From NCBI GenBank assembly GCA_019751875.1, contig JAIEMV010000010.1, forward strand, positions 1 through 64,000: DNA of 64,000 nt. Direction: 5' to 3'. The first letter of the stretch is position 1. Each line of letters begins with the position of its first letter. Both the position numbers and the translations under genes were made by a program. The notes below the pieces were generated by a model, which was not told the DNA's origin, made no database searches, and was given only the letters and a program-made list of their open reading frames with translations. Below, piece by piece: positions 8,468 through 17,072 of this stretch. The stretch comes from Hyphomicrobium sp. (GTDB lineage Bacteria > Pseudomonadota > Alphaproteobacteria > Rhizobiales > Hyphomicrobiaceae).

Positions 8468-11065
8468 TTACGCCGCGGCTTTGACGGGCCAGCCGTTGAT
8501 GGTGATAGCGCCGTCGCGGACGGAGACTTTGACGGTGTCGCCGTCTTTGACGCCGCCGGCCAGGATCTGCTCAGCGAGCGGGTCCTGCACCTGCTTCTGG
8601 ATCACGCGCTTCAATGGACGCGCGCCATAGGCCGGATCATAGCCGCGGTTGGCGAGCCAGGTGCGGGCGGCATCGTCGAGTTCGATCGTGATGTTGCGAT
8701 CATCGACGAGCTTCTGCAGGCGAGCCATCTGGATATCGACGATTTGGCCCATATCCGACCGCTGCAGGCGGTGGAACAGGATGATCTCGTCGAGACGGTT
8801 CAGGAACTCCGGCCGGAAGCGCGCGCGGACTTCGGCCATCACCTCGTCGCGCACGGCTTCGGTATCTTCGCCTTCCTTTTGTTCGACGAGATACTGGGCG
8901 CCGATGTTCGACGTGAGAATGATGAGCGTGTTCTTGAAGTCTACCGTGCGACCTTGGCCGTCCGTCAGGCGCCCGTCGTCGAGCACCTGCAGCAGGATGT
9001 TGAACACATCCGGATGCGCCTTCTCGATTTCGTCGAAAAGGATGACCTGATACGGCCGGCGGCGGACAGCCTCGGTGAGCGCGCCGCCCTCCTCGTAGCC
9101 AACATAACCCGGAGGCGCGCCGATGAGACGGGCGACCGAGTGCTTCTCCATGTATTCGGACATATCGATGCGCTGCATCGCCGTGTCGTCATCGAAAAGA
9201 TAGGCGGCGAGCGCCTTCGTCAGCTCGGTTTTCCCGACGCCGGTAGGCCCGAGGAACATGAACGAGCCGATGGGGCGGTTCGGGTCCTGAAGGCCAGCGC
9301 GGGCGCGGCGCACCGCCGTCGATACGGCGATGACGGCTTCCTTCTGGCCGACGACCCGCTTGCCCAGCGCATCCTCCATCTTGAGGAGCTTGTCGCGCTC
9401 GCCTTCGAGCATCTTGTCGACCGGTACGCCGGTCCAGCGCGAGACGACGGCTGCGATCTGGTCGGGCGTGACGGCCTCTTCGACCATTGCGCCTTTGCCG
9501 TCGTTGGTCTCGATGGCAGACAGCTTGCGCTCAAGGTCCGGAATGACGCCATATGTCAGCTCGCCGGCGCGCGCGAGGTTGCCCTTGCGCTGTGCCAGTT
9601 CGAGTTCGTTGCGAGCGGCGTCGAGTTCCTCTTTCACCTTCTGGGCGGAACCGAGCTTCTGCTTTTCGGCTTCCCAGCGCGCGGTCATCGCCTGCGACTG
9701 CTCTTCGAGGTTTGCAATCTCGCCTTCGAGCTTGGTCAAGCGATCCTTCGAGGCCTGGTCGGTTTCCTTGCGCAGCGCCTCACGCTCGATCATCAACTGC
9801 ATGAGATCGCGATCGATGGCATCGAGTTCCTCGGGCTTGGAATCAACCTGCATGCGCAGGCGCGAGGAGGCTTCGTCGACGAGGTCGATGGCCTTGTCGG
9901 GCAGGAAGCGATCGGTGATGTAGCGGTTCGACAAGGTGGCCGCAGCCACGAGTGCGCTATCGGTGATGCGGACACCGTGGTGCAGTTCGTACTTCTCCTT
10001 CAAACCGCGCAGGATCGAGATGGTGTCCTCGACGGTCGGCTCGTTGACGAAGATGGGCTGGAAGCGGCGGGCAAGCGCTGCGTCCTTTTCTATGTGCTTG
10101 CGATACTCGTCGAGCGTGGTCGCGCCGACGCAGTGGAGTTCGCCACGGGCAAGTGCGGGCTTCAAAAGGTTGCCGGCATCCATCGCGCCTTCGGACTTGC
10201 CCGCACCCACGATGGTATGCAGTTCGTCGATGAAGAGGATGATGCGGCCTTCTTCGGACTGGACCTCGGACAGCACGCTCTTCAAGCGCTCCTCGAACTC
10301 ACCGCGGTATTTGGCGCCGGCAATGAGGGAGCCCATGTCGAGGGCGAGCAGCTTCTTGTCCTTCAAGCTTTCGGGCACGTCGCCCTTGACGATGCGCAGG
10401 GCAAGGCCTTCCGCGATCGCCGTTTTGCCGACGCCCGGTTCACCGATGAGGACGGGATTGTTCTTCGTGCGCCGCGAGAGGACCTGGATCGTGCGGCGGA
10501 TTTCCTCGTCGCGCCCGATCACGGGATCGAGCTTGCCGGAGGCGGCGGCTTCGGTCAGGTCGCGGGCATAGCGCTTCAGAGCGTCATAGGCCTGTTCGGC
10601 AGACGCGCTGTCGGCGGTGCGACCCTTGCGAATGTCATTGATGGCGGTGTTGAGGCCCTGCGGCGTGACGCCAGCGTCAGCGAGGATCTTGGCCGTGTCG
10701 GTCCCTTTTTCGAGCGCGAGAGCCAGCAGCAGGCGTTCGGCGGTGACGAACTTGTCGCCAGCTTTTTCAGCCACCTTCTCGGCCGCGTCGAACACGCGGG
10801 CCAGTTCCGGCGCCATGTAAAGCTGACCGGCGCCACCGCCCGAGACTTTGGGACGTTTGGCGAGCGCACGCTCGACCGCTGCGAGAGCTTCGCGCGAGCG
10901 GCCGCCTGAACGGTCGATGAGACCGGCGGCCAAGCCTTCCTCGTCGTCGAGCAGGACTTTCAGGAGGTGGTCAGGGGCGAACTGCTGGTGGCCTTCGCGG
11001 AGGGCAAGGCTTTGCGCCGATTGGACGAAACCTTTGGCGCGATCGGTGTAGCGATCGAAATTCAT
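8468..11065 (-). CDS. clpB: ATP-dependent chaperone ClpB
   Basis: ClpB is the cytosolic disaggregase that works with DnaK to rescue aggregated proteins after heat or other stress. The 865-residue product has the expected order: N-terminal Clp-N domain ([18 protein letters not shown]...), first AAA+ domain with Walker [14 protein letters not shown] near residue 206, a long middle coiled coil near 410-530, and a second AAA+ domain with [14 protein letters not shown] near 608. Length is normal for ClpB. The ATG at 11065 is the family start. A possible sigma70-type promoter (TTCGGG, 17 bases, TACAAT on the minus strand at about 11153-11125) lies upstream; I did not see a convincing RpoH promoter. 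Confidence 0.98.
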   Translation of the reverse strand: MNFDRYTDRAKGFVQSAQSLALREGHQQFAPDHLLKVLLDDEEGLAAGLIDRSGGRSREALAAVERALAKRPKVSGGGAGQLYMAPELARVFDAAEKVAEKAGDKFVTAERLLLALALEKGTDTAKILADAGVTPQGLNTAINDIRKGRTADSASAEQAYDALKRYARDLTEAAASGKLDPVIGRDEEIRRTIQVLSRRTKNNPVLIGEPGVGKTAIAEGLALRIVKGDVPESLKDKKLLALDMGSLIAGAKYRGEFEERLKSVLSEVQSEEGRIILFIDELHTIVGAGKSEGAMDAGNLLKPALARGELHCVGATTLDEYRKHIEKDAALARRFQPIFVNEPTVEDTISILRGLKEKYELHHGVRITDSALVAAATLSNRYITDRFLPDKAIDLVDEASSRLRMQVDSKPEELDAIDRDLMQLMIEREALRKETDQASKDRLTKLEGEIANLEEQSQAMTARWEAEKQKLGSAQKVKEELDAARNELELAQRKGNLARAGELTYGVIPDLERKLSAIETNDGKGAMVEEAVTPDQIAAVVSRWTGVPVDKMLEGERDKLLKMEDALGKRVVGQKEAVIAVSTAVRRARAGLQDPNRPIGSFMFLGPTGVGKTELTKALAAYLFDDDTAMQRIDMSEYMEKHSVARLIGAPPGYVGYEEGGALTEAVRRRPYQVILFDEIEKAHPDVFNILLQVLDDGRLTDGQGRTVDFKNTLIILTSNIGAQYLVEQKEGEDTEAVRDEVMAEVRARFRPEFLNRLDEIILFHRLQRSDMGQIVDIQMARLQKLVDDRNITIELDDAARTWLANRGYDPAYGARPLKRVIQKQVQDPLAEQILAGGVKDGDTVKVSVRDGAITINGWPVKAAA

Positions 11066-11315
11066 GGGTCAGACCTTTCTCGCGCGCCTCCCCGTCCCGT
11101 AGGCCCGTGGTTGACGCCGTTCTTATTGTATCCGCATCCAGCGCAGACCCGAAGGCTCTACTTGGTGTGCTCGTCGGATATGGGAAAGATCTTTGCCGGA
11201 AAAAGGGGGCGGTCAGCGGGGACGCGATGTGGAGCAGAGTTTTTTCCCGCCAACGCGGCGGGGCGGTTCTGCTAACTTGAGTACCAAGCCAAACTGCAGC
11301 GACGGAATACCAGCC

Positions 11316-12092
11316 TTGACCGCTACGAGATTGCCCGGCGTTTCGCTGGGTGCCATCTATCGCTACCCCGTGAAGGGGCTTTCCGCACAAGCCATGGACT
11401 GCGTGGACCTGAGGCCGGGTGAGCCGCTGCCATGGGATCGGGCCTTTGCGATCGAGAATGGGCCGGGTCGCTTTGATCCGCTGAAGCCGACGCACGTGCC
11501 CAAAATCAGCTTTCTGACGCTGATGCGGCACGCGGATCTTGCCACCGTGACAAGCACTTTCGAGCCGGAGACGCAGACGCTGACAATCAGCCGCGACGGG
11601 GGGCAGGTGGCGCGCGGGTCTCTGGCGACGCCTGCCGGCCGAGCGATCATCGCGCAATTCTTTGCCGAGTATATGAAGGACAGTCTGAAAGGGCCGCCGA
11701 AGGTTGTGCATGCGCAGGGGCACGTTCTTTCGGATGCGACGGAAACGTGCGTGCACATCGTCAGTCTCGCGAGCGTGGCAGACCTCGAACGCCTCGCTGC
11801 GCAGCCGCTCGATCCGATCCGCTTCCGGCCGAACCTCATCGTGACCGGTGCGGCGGCTTGGTCGGAATTCGACTGGGTGGGGCGGACAGTGAAGATCGGT
11901 GAGGTCGAGTTTGATGTGATCGAGCGCACCCAACGGTGTGCGGCGACGAACGTCGATCCGTCGAGCGGCCGGCGGGACATCGACATTCCGGCAATGCTGT
12001 TGCGCAACAGGGGGCATAGTGACATGGGCGTTTATGCGCGCGTGAAGACGCCGGGACGCCTGCGGGTGGGCGATGTCGTGAGCCTCGCGTAA
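11316..12092 (+). CDS. MOSC domain-containing protein
   Basis: Related to the C-terminal domain of molybdenum cofactor sulfurases and to YiiM/YcbX. The product begins with the MOSC N-terminal beta-barrel signature (LGAIYRYPVKGLSAQAM) and ends with the MOSC domain containing the conserved Cys in QRCAATNVDPSSG and the closing GHSDMGVYARVKTPG. Members bind or transfer sulfur in Mo-cofactor chemistry; the substrate is not known here. The start is uncertain: the open frame reaches back to 11193, but the upstream residues look random, and TTG at 11316 places the start just before the conserved barrel. No obvious ribosome site was found. Divergent from clpB. Confidence 0.85.
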   Translation: MTATRLPGVSLGAIYRYPVKGLSAQAMDCVDLRPGEPLPWDRAFAIENGPGRFDPLKPTHVPKISFLTLMRHADLATVTSTFEPETQTLTISRDGGQVARGSLATPAGRAIIAQFFAEYMKDSLKGPPKVVHAQGHVLSDATETCVHIVSLASVADLERLAAQPLDPIRFRPNLIVTGAAAWSEFDWVGRTVKIGEVEFDVIERTQRCAATNVDPSSGRRDIDIPAMLLRNRGHSDMGVYARVKTPGRLRVGDVVSLA

Positions 12093-12110
12093 GTGGTAGG
12101 CGCGATGCCG

Positions 12111-13394
12111 TCAGCGTGGTGCGAGTATCTTCATGGCGGCCTCCGCGACGGCAAGAAGGTGTGCATCGCCATCGCGCCGGCCGACGAGTTGGACGCCAAG
12201 CGGAAGGCCATCGACCTCTAGCAAGGGTAGGCTGATCGCCGGTACGCCGAGATAGGTCCAAAGAAAGTTGAACATCGGGGAACCAGTACTCGAAAGGCCC
12301 TGCGGCGCGATGCCTTGTGCGGCGGGTGTTAGTATTGCGTCGTAGGCGGCGTAGATCGGCTCCATGGCGGCGTAGAGCGGTTCGCGGCGGTCGCGGGCTT
12401 TCCGGTATTCATCGTCGGTGACCGTGCTGCCGTCGGCAATCACTTCCCTTAGTTTGTTCGACATGACGTCTTCGTATTTGGCGACGATAGGGCCGTAGTT
12501 TGCAGCAATGTCGTGGAACTGAACCGCGCGTTGCAGGCCGCCAGTATCGTCGAACGCCGAAGGCAGCGGGACTTCGTCAATGAGCGCGCTATTTTCTGCG
12601 GCAAGGCGCTCGAAGGCGGTGCGCATGGATTCGTCGCCCTGGTGCCAAGCAGGTGTCTTGACGAAGGCGAGGCGCAGCGGGCGATCGGGCAGCGCGGGTC
12701 GATCGCATGGTCGGCCCGAGAGCACCGCTGTGAGGAGCGCGAGATCAGCAGTTGAACGGGCATAGCTGCCGAGAGTGTCGAGCGGTGGCGATTGTGCGAT
12801 GACCCCATCAAGTGGGATCGCACCGAAGGTGGGCTTGAACCCCATCACGCCGCAGTAGGAGGCGGGCCGCAGGATGGAGCCTGCTGTTTGCGAGCCAATC
12901 GCGAGCGGCACGTGAAAATCGGCGACGGCTGCGGCCGAGCCGGAGGATGATCCCCCGGGCGTGCGTTGCGGGTCGCGCGGATTGCGGGTTTTGCCGGGGC
13001 CATAGAAGGCGAGTTCGGTGGTGACGGTCTTGCCGAGGATGATCGCGCCGGCGGCCTTGAGACGCTGCACGATTTCGGCATCAACGGTTGGGCGCCGGCC
13101 GGCAAACGCCGGCGTGCCGCATTCGGTGGGAAGGCCGGCCGTGTCGATAATGTCCTTTATGCCGACGGGGATTCCATGCAGCGGACCAAGCGGTTGACCG
13201 GCGGCGCGGACGAGATCGGCTGCTTGAGCTTGAGCGAGCGCGTATTCGAGCTCTATGTGGGCCCAGGCCCCGATGATCGGCTCGCGGAGCCCAATGCGAC
13301 GCAGACAGTCATTCACCAGGTCGACACTGGTCAGCCGGCCAGCGATCATTTCCGCATGCATTTCGCGTGCGGTCCGTCGGTGAAAATCATTCAT
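12111..13394 (-). CDS. Amidase signature family protein
   Basis: A 427-residue amidase with the Ser-cisSer-Lys triad: Lys in GIKDIIDTAG near residue 80, Ser in the GGSSSGSAAA box near 149, and the nucleophile Ser in SQTAGSILRPAS near 173. Such enzymes hydrolyse amides to acid and ammonia; substrates vary widely, from GatA-like tRNA transamidation to allophanate or aryl amides. There are no gatB or gatC partners next to it, and the protein is shorter than GatA, so a catabolic or detoxifying role is more likely. It is divergent from sga, which may be coincidental. Confidence 0.88.
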   Translation of the reverse strand: MNDFHRRTAREMHAEMIAGRLTSVDLVNDCLRRIGLREPIIGAWAHIELEYALAQAQAADLVRAAGQPLGPLHGIPVGIKDIIDTAGLPTECGTPAFAGRRPTVDAEIVQRLKAAGAIILGKTVTTELAFYGPGKTRNPRDPQRTPGGSSSGSAAAVADFHVPLAIGSQTAGSILRPASYCGVMGFKPTFGAIPLDGVIAQSPPLDTLGSYARSTADLALLTAVLSGRPCDRPALPDRPLRLAFVKTPAWHQGDESMRTAFERLAAENSALIDEVPLPSAFDDTGGLQRAVQFHDIAANYGPIVAKYEDVMSNKLREVIADGSTVTDDEYRKARDRREPLYAAMEPIYAAYDAILTPAAQGIAPQGLSSTGSPMFNFLWTYLGVPAISLPLLEVDGLPLGVQLVGRRDGDAHLLAVAEAAMKILAPR

Positions 13395-13483
13395 CGCAGC
13401 CCCCGATTTCCTGCTTCACTTTGCGCATTCACGCTCTGACACGCCAACTCATTCCTGTGCGGAAACTTTCGCCGGATTGACTT

Positions 13484-13498
13484 GTCGCGTAACGCGAC
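13484..13498. promoter_or_regulatory. 15-base palindrome upstream of sga promoter
   Basis: GTCGCG-TAA-CGCGAC is a perfect inverted repeat lying 31 bases upstream of the candidate sga -35 box. This is a typical position for an activator site. It could equally serve the divergent amidase gene, whose ATG is 90 bases away. Confidence 0.4.
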
Positions 13499-13529
13499 GT
13501 TTGGCCGACCGCGTTGGCCTATCAGTCAC

Positions 13530-13559
13530 TTGACGGCCTTCCGTGTCACTTCCTATAGC
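13530..13559 (+). promoter_or_regulatory. sga promoter (sigma70-type)
   Basis: -35 TTGACG at 13530-13535 and -10 TATAGC at 13554-13559, with an 18-base spacer. This would give a leader of about 120 bases before the sga ATG. Confidence 0.5.
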
Positions 13560-13610
13560 TGCCCGACTGTTGAGCAAGAGGGATTAATCGTTCAGCGGAT
13601 AGCCCGTGCC

Positions 13611-13632
13611 CTGCCGATCGTGCGATCGGCAG
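13611..13632. promoter_or_regulatory. 22-base palindrome in sga leader
   Basis: CTGCCGATCG followed by TG and then CGATCGGCAG: two perfect 10-base arms around a 2-base centre, 58 bases upstream of the sga start codon and about 45-65 bases after the expected transcription start. As DNA it suits a dimeric repressor; as RNA it could form a hairpin only with loss of a few central pairs. No T-run follows, so a terminator is unlikely. Confidence 0.45.
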
Positions 13633-13689
13633 CCCGCGATGGGCGCGGCCGTAAAGACGTTTCCCAGCACCTGTTTCTAAGGACGCCCT

Positions 13690-14892
13690 ATGTCGAAAGA
13701 GCCCCGCCGCCCCGGCCGCCATTTTCTACAGATCCCTGGACCGACGCCGGTGCCTGAACGCGTTTTGCAGGCGATGTCGCGGCAGATCCTCGATCATCGT
13801 GGCCCCGACTTTCAGCGGCTCGGCAAATCGGTGCTCGCGGGCGTGAAGGGTCTGTTCAAGACCAAGAACCCCGTCATCATCTATCCCGCGTCCGGCACGG
13901 GTGCTTGGGAGGCCGCCCTGTGCAACACGCTGTCGCCGGGCGACAAGGTCCTGATGGTAGAGACAGGCCAGTTCGCGGTGCTGTGGCAGCAGATGGCGGA
14001 TAGACTCGGGCTGATCCCGGACGTGATCGCCACCGACTGGCGTATCGCTGTTGACGCGAACCAGATCGAAGCCAAGTTGCGCGCCGACAAGGGCCATTCG
14101 ATCAAAGCTGTTTGCGTCGTTCACAACGAGACCTCGACGGGCTGCTGCACGCGCCTCGATGAAGTGCGCAAGGCGATCGATGCGGCTGGACACCCGGCGC
14201 TGTACATGGCGGACACCATCTCGGGCCTTGCTGCCGCAGACCTGCGCCACGACGAGTGGAACATCGATGTGACCGTGGCCGGTTCGCAGAAGGGACTGAT
14301 GCTGCCGCCGGGTCTGTCATTCACGGCCATCAGCGACAAGGCCATTGCGGCCATGAAGACCGCGAAGCTCAACCGCTCCTATTTCAATTGGGACGACATG
14401 CTCGCTATGAACGAGACCGGCTTCTTCCCGTACACGCCGGCTACGAGCCTGCTTTACGGCCTGCAGGAAGCGATCGACTTGATCAACGAGGAAGGACTGC
14501 AAAACGTCTTTGACCGGCATGAGCGTCTGGCGGAAGCGTCGCGGCGTGCGGTGCGCGCGTGGGGACTGGAGTTGAACTGTCGCGAGGCGAAGTATTATTC
14601 GCCAGCGGTCACGACCGTGCTGATGCCGGAGGGATACAACGCCGATCAGTTCCGCAAGGTCGTGCTCGATACGTTCAACATGTCGCTCGGCACGGGACTG
14701 AACAAGCTCGCCGGCAAGGCGTTCCGGATCGGCCACCTCGGCGATACGAACGAATTGACCGTGTTGGGTGCGTTGACGGGCATCGAGATGGGTCTCGAGA
14801 TCGCCGGTGTCCCCCATAAGAAAGGCGGAGTCGACGCTGCGATGTCGTATCTCGCCGATGTGATGAAGCCGGTGAAGGCTGCTGCGGCCTGA
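13690..14892 (+). CDS. sga: Serine-glyoxylate aminotransferase
   Basis: This PLP enzyme transfers the amino group of serine to glyoxylate, giving hydroxypyruvate and glycine, a central step of the serine cycle for formaldehyde assimilation. The 400-residue product starts with the family N-terminus (GRHFLQIPGPTPVPERVLQAM), has the PASGTGAWEAAL cofactor-phosphate loop, and the PLP lysine in GSQKGLMLPPGLSF near residue 201. The start is supported by AAGGAC a few bases before ATG 13690. In many methylotrophs sga is clustered with hprA and other serine-cycle genes; here it stands alone, with an intrinsic terminator after it and two palindromes before it, indicating separate control. Confidence 0.95.
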   Translation: MSKEPRRPGRHFLQIPGPTPVPERVLQAMSRQILDHRGPDFQRLGKSVLAGVKGLFKTKNPVIIYPASGTGAWEAALCNTLSPGDKVLMVETGQFAVLWQQMADRLGLIPDVIATDWRIAVDANQIEAKLRADKGHSIKAVCVVHNETSTGCCTRLDEVRKAIDAAGHPALYMADTISGLAAADLRHDEWNIDVTVAGSQKGLMLPPGLSFTAISDKAIAAMKTAKLNRSYFNWDDMLAMNETGFFPYTPATSLLYGLQEAIDLINEEGLQNVFDRHERLAEASRRAVRAWGLELNCREAKYYSPAVTTVLMPEGYNADQFRKVVLDTFNMSLGTGLNKLAGKAFRIGHLGDTNELTVLGALTGIEMGLEIAGVPHKKGGVDAAMSYLADVMKPVKAAAA

Positions 14893-14910
14893 TAAAGGCT
14901 CCATTGAAAC

Positions 14911-14946
14911 GCAAAACGCCGCCGGTTTCCCGGCGGCGTTTTGATT
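14911..14946 (+). terminator. Rho-independent terminator after sga
   Basis: AAAACGCCGCCGG, a 4-base loop, then CCGGCGGCGTTTT: a perfect 13-base stem ending in TTTTGATTT, beginning 19 bases after the sga stop codon. The symmetrical A and T runs allow it to work in both directions, and the next gene is convergent. Confidence 0.9.
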
Positions 14947-14979
14947 TAGCTGATGCGTCCGACTAAGCGACGTGTCTTC

Positions 14980-15228
14980 TCAGGGTTTAAGGCCGGCGAG
15001 CGTGATCTGCATCTGGCAGCGGCGGCCGAGATTCATGAAGTTCTGGCGCACGCAAGACTTCACTTTCGACACTGTCGGATTATCGCGAATGCAGAGACGG
15101 CGAACATCGGTTTCGCATGCGGCGCGGAGAGCCGGCGTTACTTCCGGCGGCATCTGAAACTCTTCAGCGGTTACCTGACTGGCTGCGCCGAGTAGCGCGC
15201 CAGCGGCCATGATCATTTTTACGCTCAT
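14980..15228 (-). CDS. Small secreted Cys-rich (GLG1/FGFR-like repeat) protein
   Basis: An 82-residue product with a signal peptide (MSVKMIMAAGALLGAASQVTA, cleavage near residue 21) and one four-cysteine unit: C38, C46, C59 and C71 in the frame CETDVRRLC...VKSC...LGRRC. This matches the single-repeat pattern of the Cys-rich GLG1-type repeat (AC-x2-D-x2-RLC...V-x2-C...L-x2-C), which appears in small exported proteins of Rhizobiales with unknown function. The start at 15228 is chosen because it gives a clean signal peptide; the frame extends to 15282 but the extra 18 residues are polar. Confidence 0.7.
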   Translation of the reverse strand: MSVKMIMAAGALLGAASQVTAEEFQMPPEVTPALRAACETDVRRLCIRDNPTVSKVKSCVRQNFMNLGRRCQMQITLAGLKP

Positions 15229-15450
15229 GTGCTCAATCCATCTTTTGTTTTTATTTTCGATTTTCGAAGACCATGTGAGCACGGTTCAAAAAAGGCAAAA
15301 GCGCAGCAGGGTGACAGTTAACCGCAAGGATCAACGCAAAGTGCTGTCGCGCGATCAATTGCGCTGCGACGAACAAGCGCGATGGTGGCTATAGACACGA
15401 CGATTGATGCGGCCAGAACCGCTCTGGCTCGGCACCGCGCGCCTAAGACA

Positions 15451-16491
15451 TCAAGCGATGTTAACGGCCGGGCTACGGACGGCGCGGCGGAAAGACGAAT
15501 AACTGCGGTCGATGCGTGCGGCGACCGCATCGTATGCGGCAGTGTGGGCCACGACGGCGGCGGCAATACGCGAGACAGCGGCGGTAAACTCGAGTGTGGG
15601 AGACGTAAATACCGCGCCCGTGCGGATCGCGATGGCTTGAGTCACAGCCGCACGCGTGGCTTCAGCATCGGCGACGGATGAGCGGAATTCAGAGTGGGCA
15701 ACAGCAGCAATGGCCGTCTGCTGTGCGTGCGTCAGGTCGTTCCAGACTGTGAGATCGATTTCCAACGCGAGTGCGCCGCCGGCAGAACCGAGCGCGCCAA
15801 AATGACCGTGCGGAAACTGCGCGGGAATATTCGATGCGCTGGCATGGATCAGGCTGCCCCAAACGACGGCTGTCGTGTCGGGATCTGTCAGCGCTGCTTG
15901 CAGCTCCATGTCATCAGCTATGATGGGGATAGCACCCAGCGCTCGGACAACTTCGGCATCGAGGCCGCGGGCAACTACACGTTGTCCGGCAAGGTCAGCG
16001 GATCTGCTGATCGGTGAGCGCGACCAAAGCACGGGATCGGGACCGGTGTGTCCAGCCAGCAGCGGCTTGAAACCATGCGAGGCTGCGAGATCATCCCACA
16101 ATTCCTGCCCCCCGCCGGTTGCAAGCCAGGCATCGAGTTCGCGCGGCGTGAGCACATCATTTCCGGGGAGGCCGCCGAAAACGGCAAAGGCCGGGTGGAG
16201 CAGAACGTCAGACTGCACTGGTCTCATCGTGAAATCTGCGCGGCCGCGTACGCCGCTGCGAAAATCGAACGCCAGTGAATTGCCGCTCGCGGCTTCGATG
16301 CGGCGAGCCAATCGGTGTGCGTCGTCCGCCAAGCCGGCGTGATGCTCGACCCAAGGTGACGCAAAAGAGTAGGTGCGCTCGGGTCCGGGTGGGGCGTTCG
16401 TTTGATCAGAGGAGGACGCGGCGGCCGACGCGCAGCCCGTCGCCAGGGCAGCGAGGCCACCAGTCGATCTCAGGAAGTCGCGACGATCCAT
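15451..16491 (-). CDS. TRAP-type (DctP-like) substrate-binding protein, Tat-exported, orphan
   Basis: The N-terminus MDRRDFLRSTGGLAALATGC contains a twin-arginine motif (RRDFLR) and a possible lipobox ending at Cys 20, so a Tat-exported periplasmic lipoprotein is likely. The body matches DctP/DctB folds: ASPWVEHH near the start, helical SGNSLAFDF, the domain-linking DLAGQRVVARGL, and the long C-terminal helix VWNDLTHAQQTAIAAVA. TRAP binding proteins normally work with DctQ and DctM membrane subunits, none of which are here. The ATG at 16491 is preferred over the upstream in-frame ATG at 16518 because it starts the Tat signal. Substrate unknown. Confidence 0.75.
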   Translation of the reverse strand: MDRRDFLRSTGGLAALATGCASAAASSSDQTNAPPGPERTYSFASPWVEHHAGLADDAHRLARRIEAASGNSLAFDFRSGVRGRADFTMRPVQSDVLLHPAFAVFGGLPGNDVLTPRELDAWLATGGGQELWDDLAASHGFKPLLAGHTGPDPVLWSRSPISRSADLAGQRVVARGLDAEVVRALGAIPIIADDMELQAALTDPDTTAVVWGSLIHASASNIPAQFPHGHFGALGSAGGALALEIDLTVWNDLTHAQQTAIAAVAHSEFRSSVADAEATRAAVTQAIAIRTGAVFTSPTLEFTAAVSRIAAAVVAHTAAYDAVAARIDRSYSSFRRAVRSPAVNIA

Positions 16492-16574
16492 GGCCTGGCT
16501 CCGCAGAATGAGTGACACCTCCGCATCAAACCCGAATGCGGGGCGGAACTCAACGGCCGGTTGCGCACGCGGTG

Positions 16575-16970
16575 TCAGGGACTGCTGTCAGGCAACAGCC
16601 GGCCCAGCGAATGAAAGAAGATCTCCGGTCCGACGTAACCCGCGATGCGGCCCAGTTCGCGGCCATTTTCAACGACGAGAACGGTGGGAACGCTGTCGAT
16701 AGGGGCCGTCAGGTTGAGGCGGTCCACGTCGGGCGCGTTGATGTCGATGAAGCGCATTGGGACGGTCTTGGCGCGACGTGAAATCTTGTAAGTCGGGGCC
16801 ACGTCCCGGCGAAACAGGCCGCAATAGATGCAGTTGTCGATCTCAACGACAAGAATCTCGAGGCGGCTGTCCGGCAGCGCTGACGTTTCCAAGTCGACCA
16901 CGGCGCGGACAGGCGCTGAAGCAAGCGCGCAGAGGCATAAAGCAGCGACGACGCGGACGAGACGGGACAT
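16575..16970 (-). CDS. Periplasmic thioredoxin-like protein (CIYC)
   Basis: The product (131 residues from ATG 16970) has a signal peptide (MSRLVRVVAALCLCALASAPVRA) and a thioredoxin-fold core: VVEIDNCIYCGLFRRDVAP with a C-x2-C redox site, then the cis-proline strand PIDSVPTVLVVENGRELGRIAGYVG. It resembles SoxW/DsbE-type small periplasmic thioredoxins. It probably acts on disulfides in the periplasm, but the partner is unknown. It lies between the NicO-type transporter and the orphan TRAP binding protein on the same strand with gaps of about 80-100 bases, so co-transcription is possible. Confidence 0.75.
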   Translation of the reverse strand: MSRLVRVVAALCLCALASAPVRAVVDLETSALPDSRLEILVVEIDNCIYCGLFRRDVAPTYKISRRAKTVPMRFIDINAPDVDRLNLTAPIDSVPTVLVVENGRELGRIAGYVGPEIFFHSLGRLLPDSSP

Positions 16971-17072
16971 GACGCAGCACCAAGGCGATAGAAAACGGGA
17001 CAGTGCCGCTGTCGATCCAAAACGCACGCCAGTGTAGGAGAGGTTCGGCGCCGCAGCCAGGGAGTGGTTAAC

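Noticed and set aside
8744..10909. A 721-codon plus-strand ORF opposite clpB
   Set aside because: It is an antisense shadow of clpB in high-GC DNA; the residues show no domain and clpB on the other strand is unmistakable.
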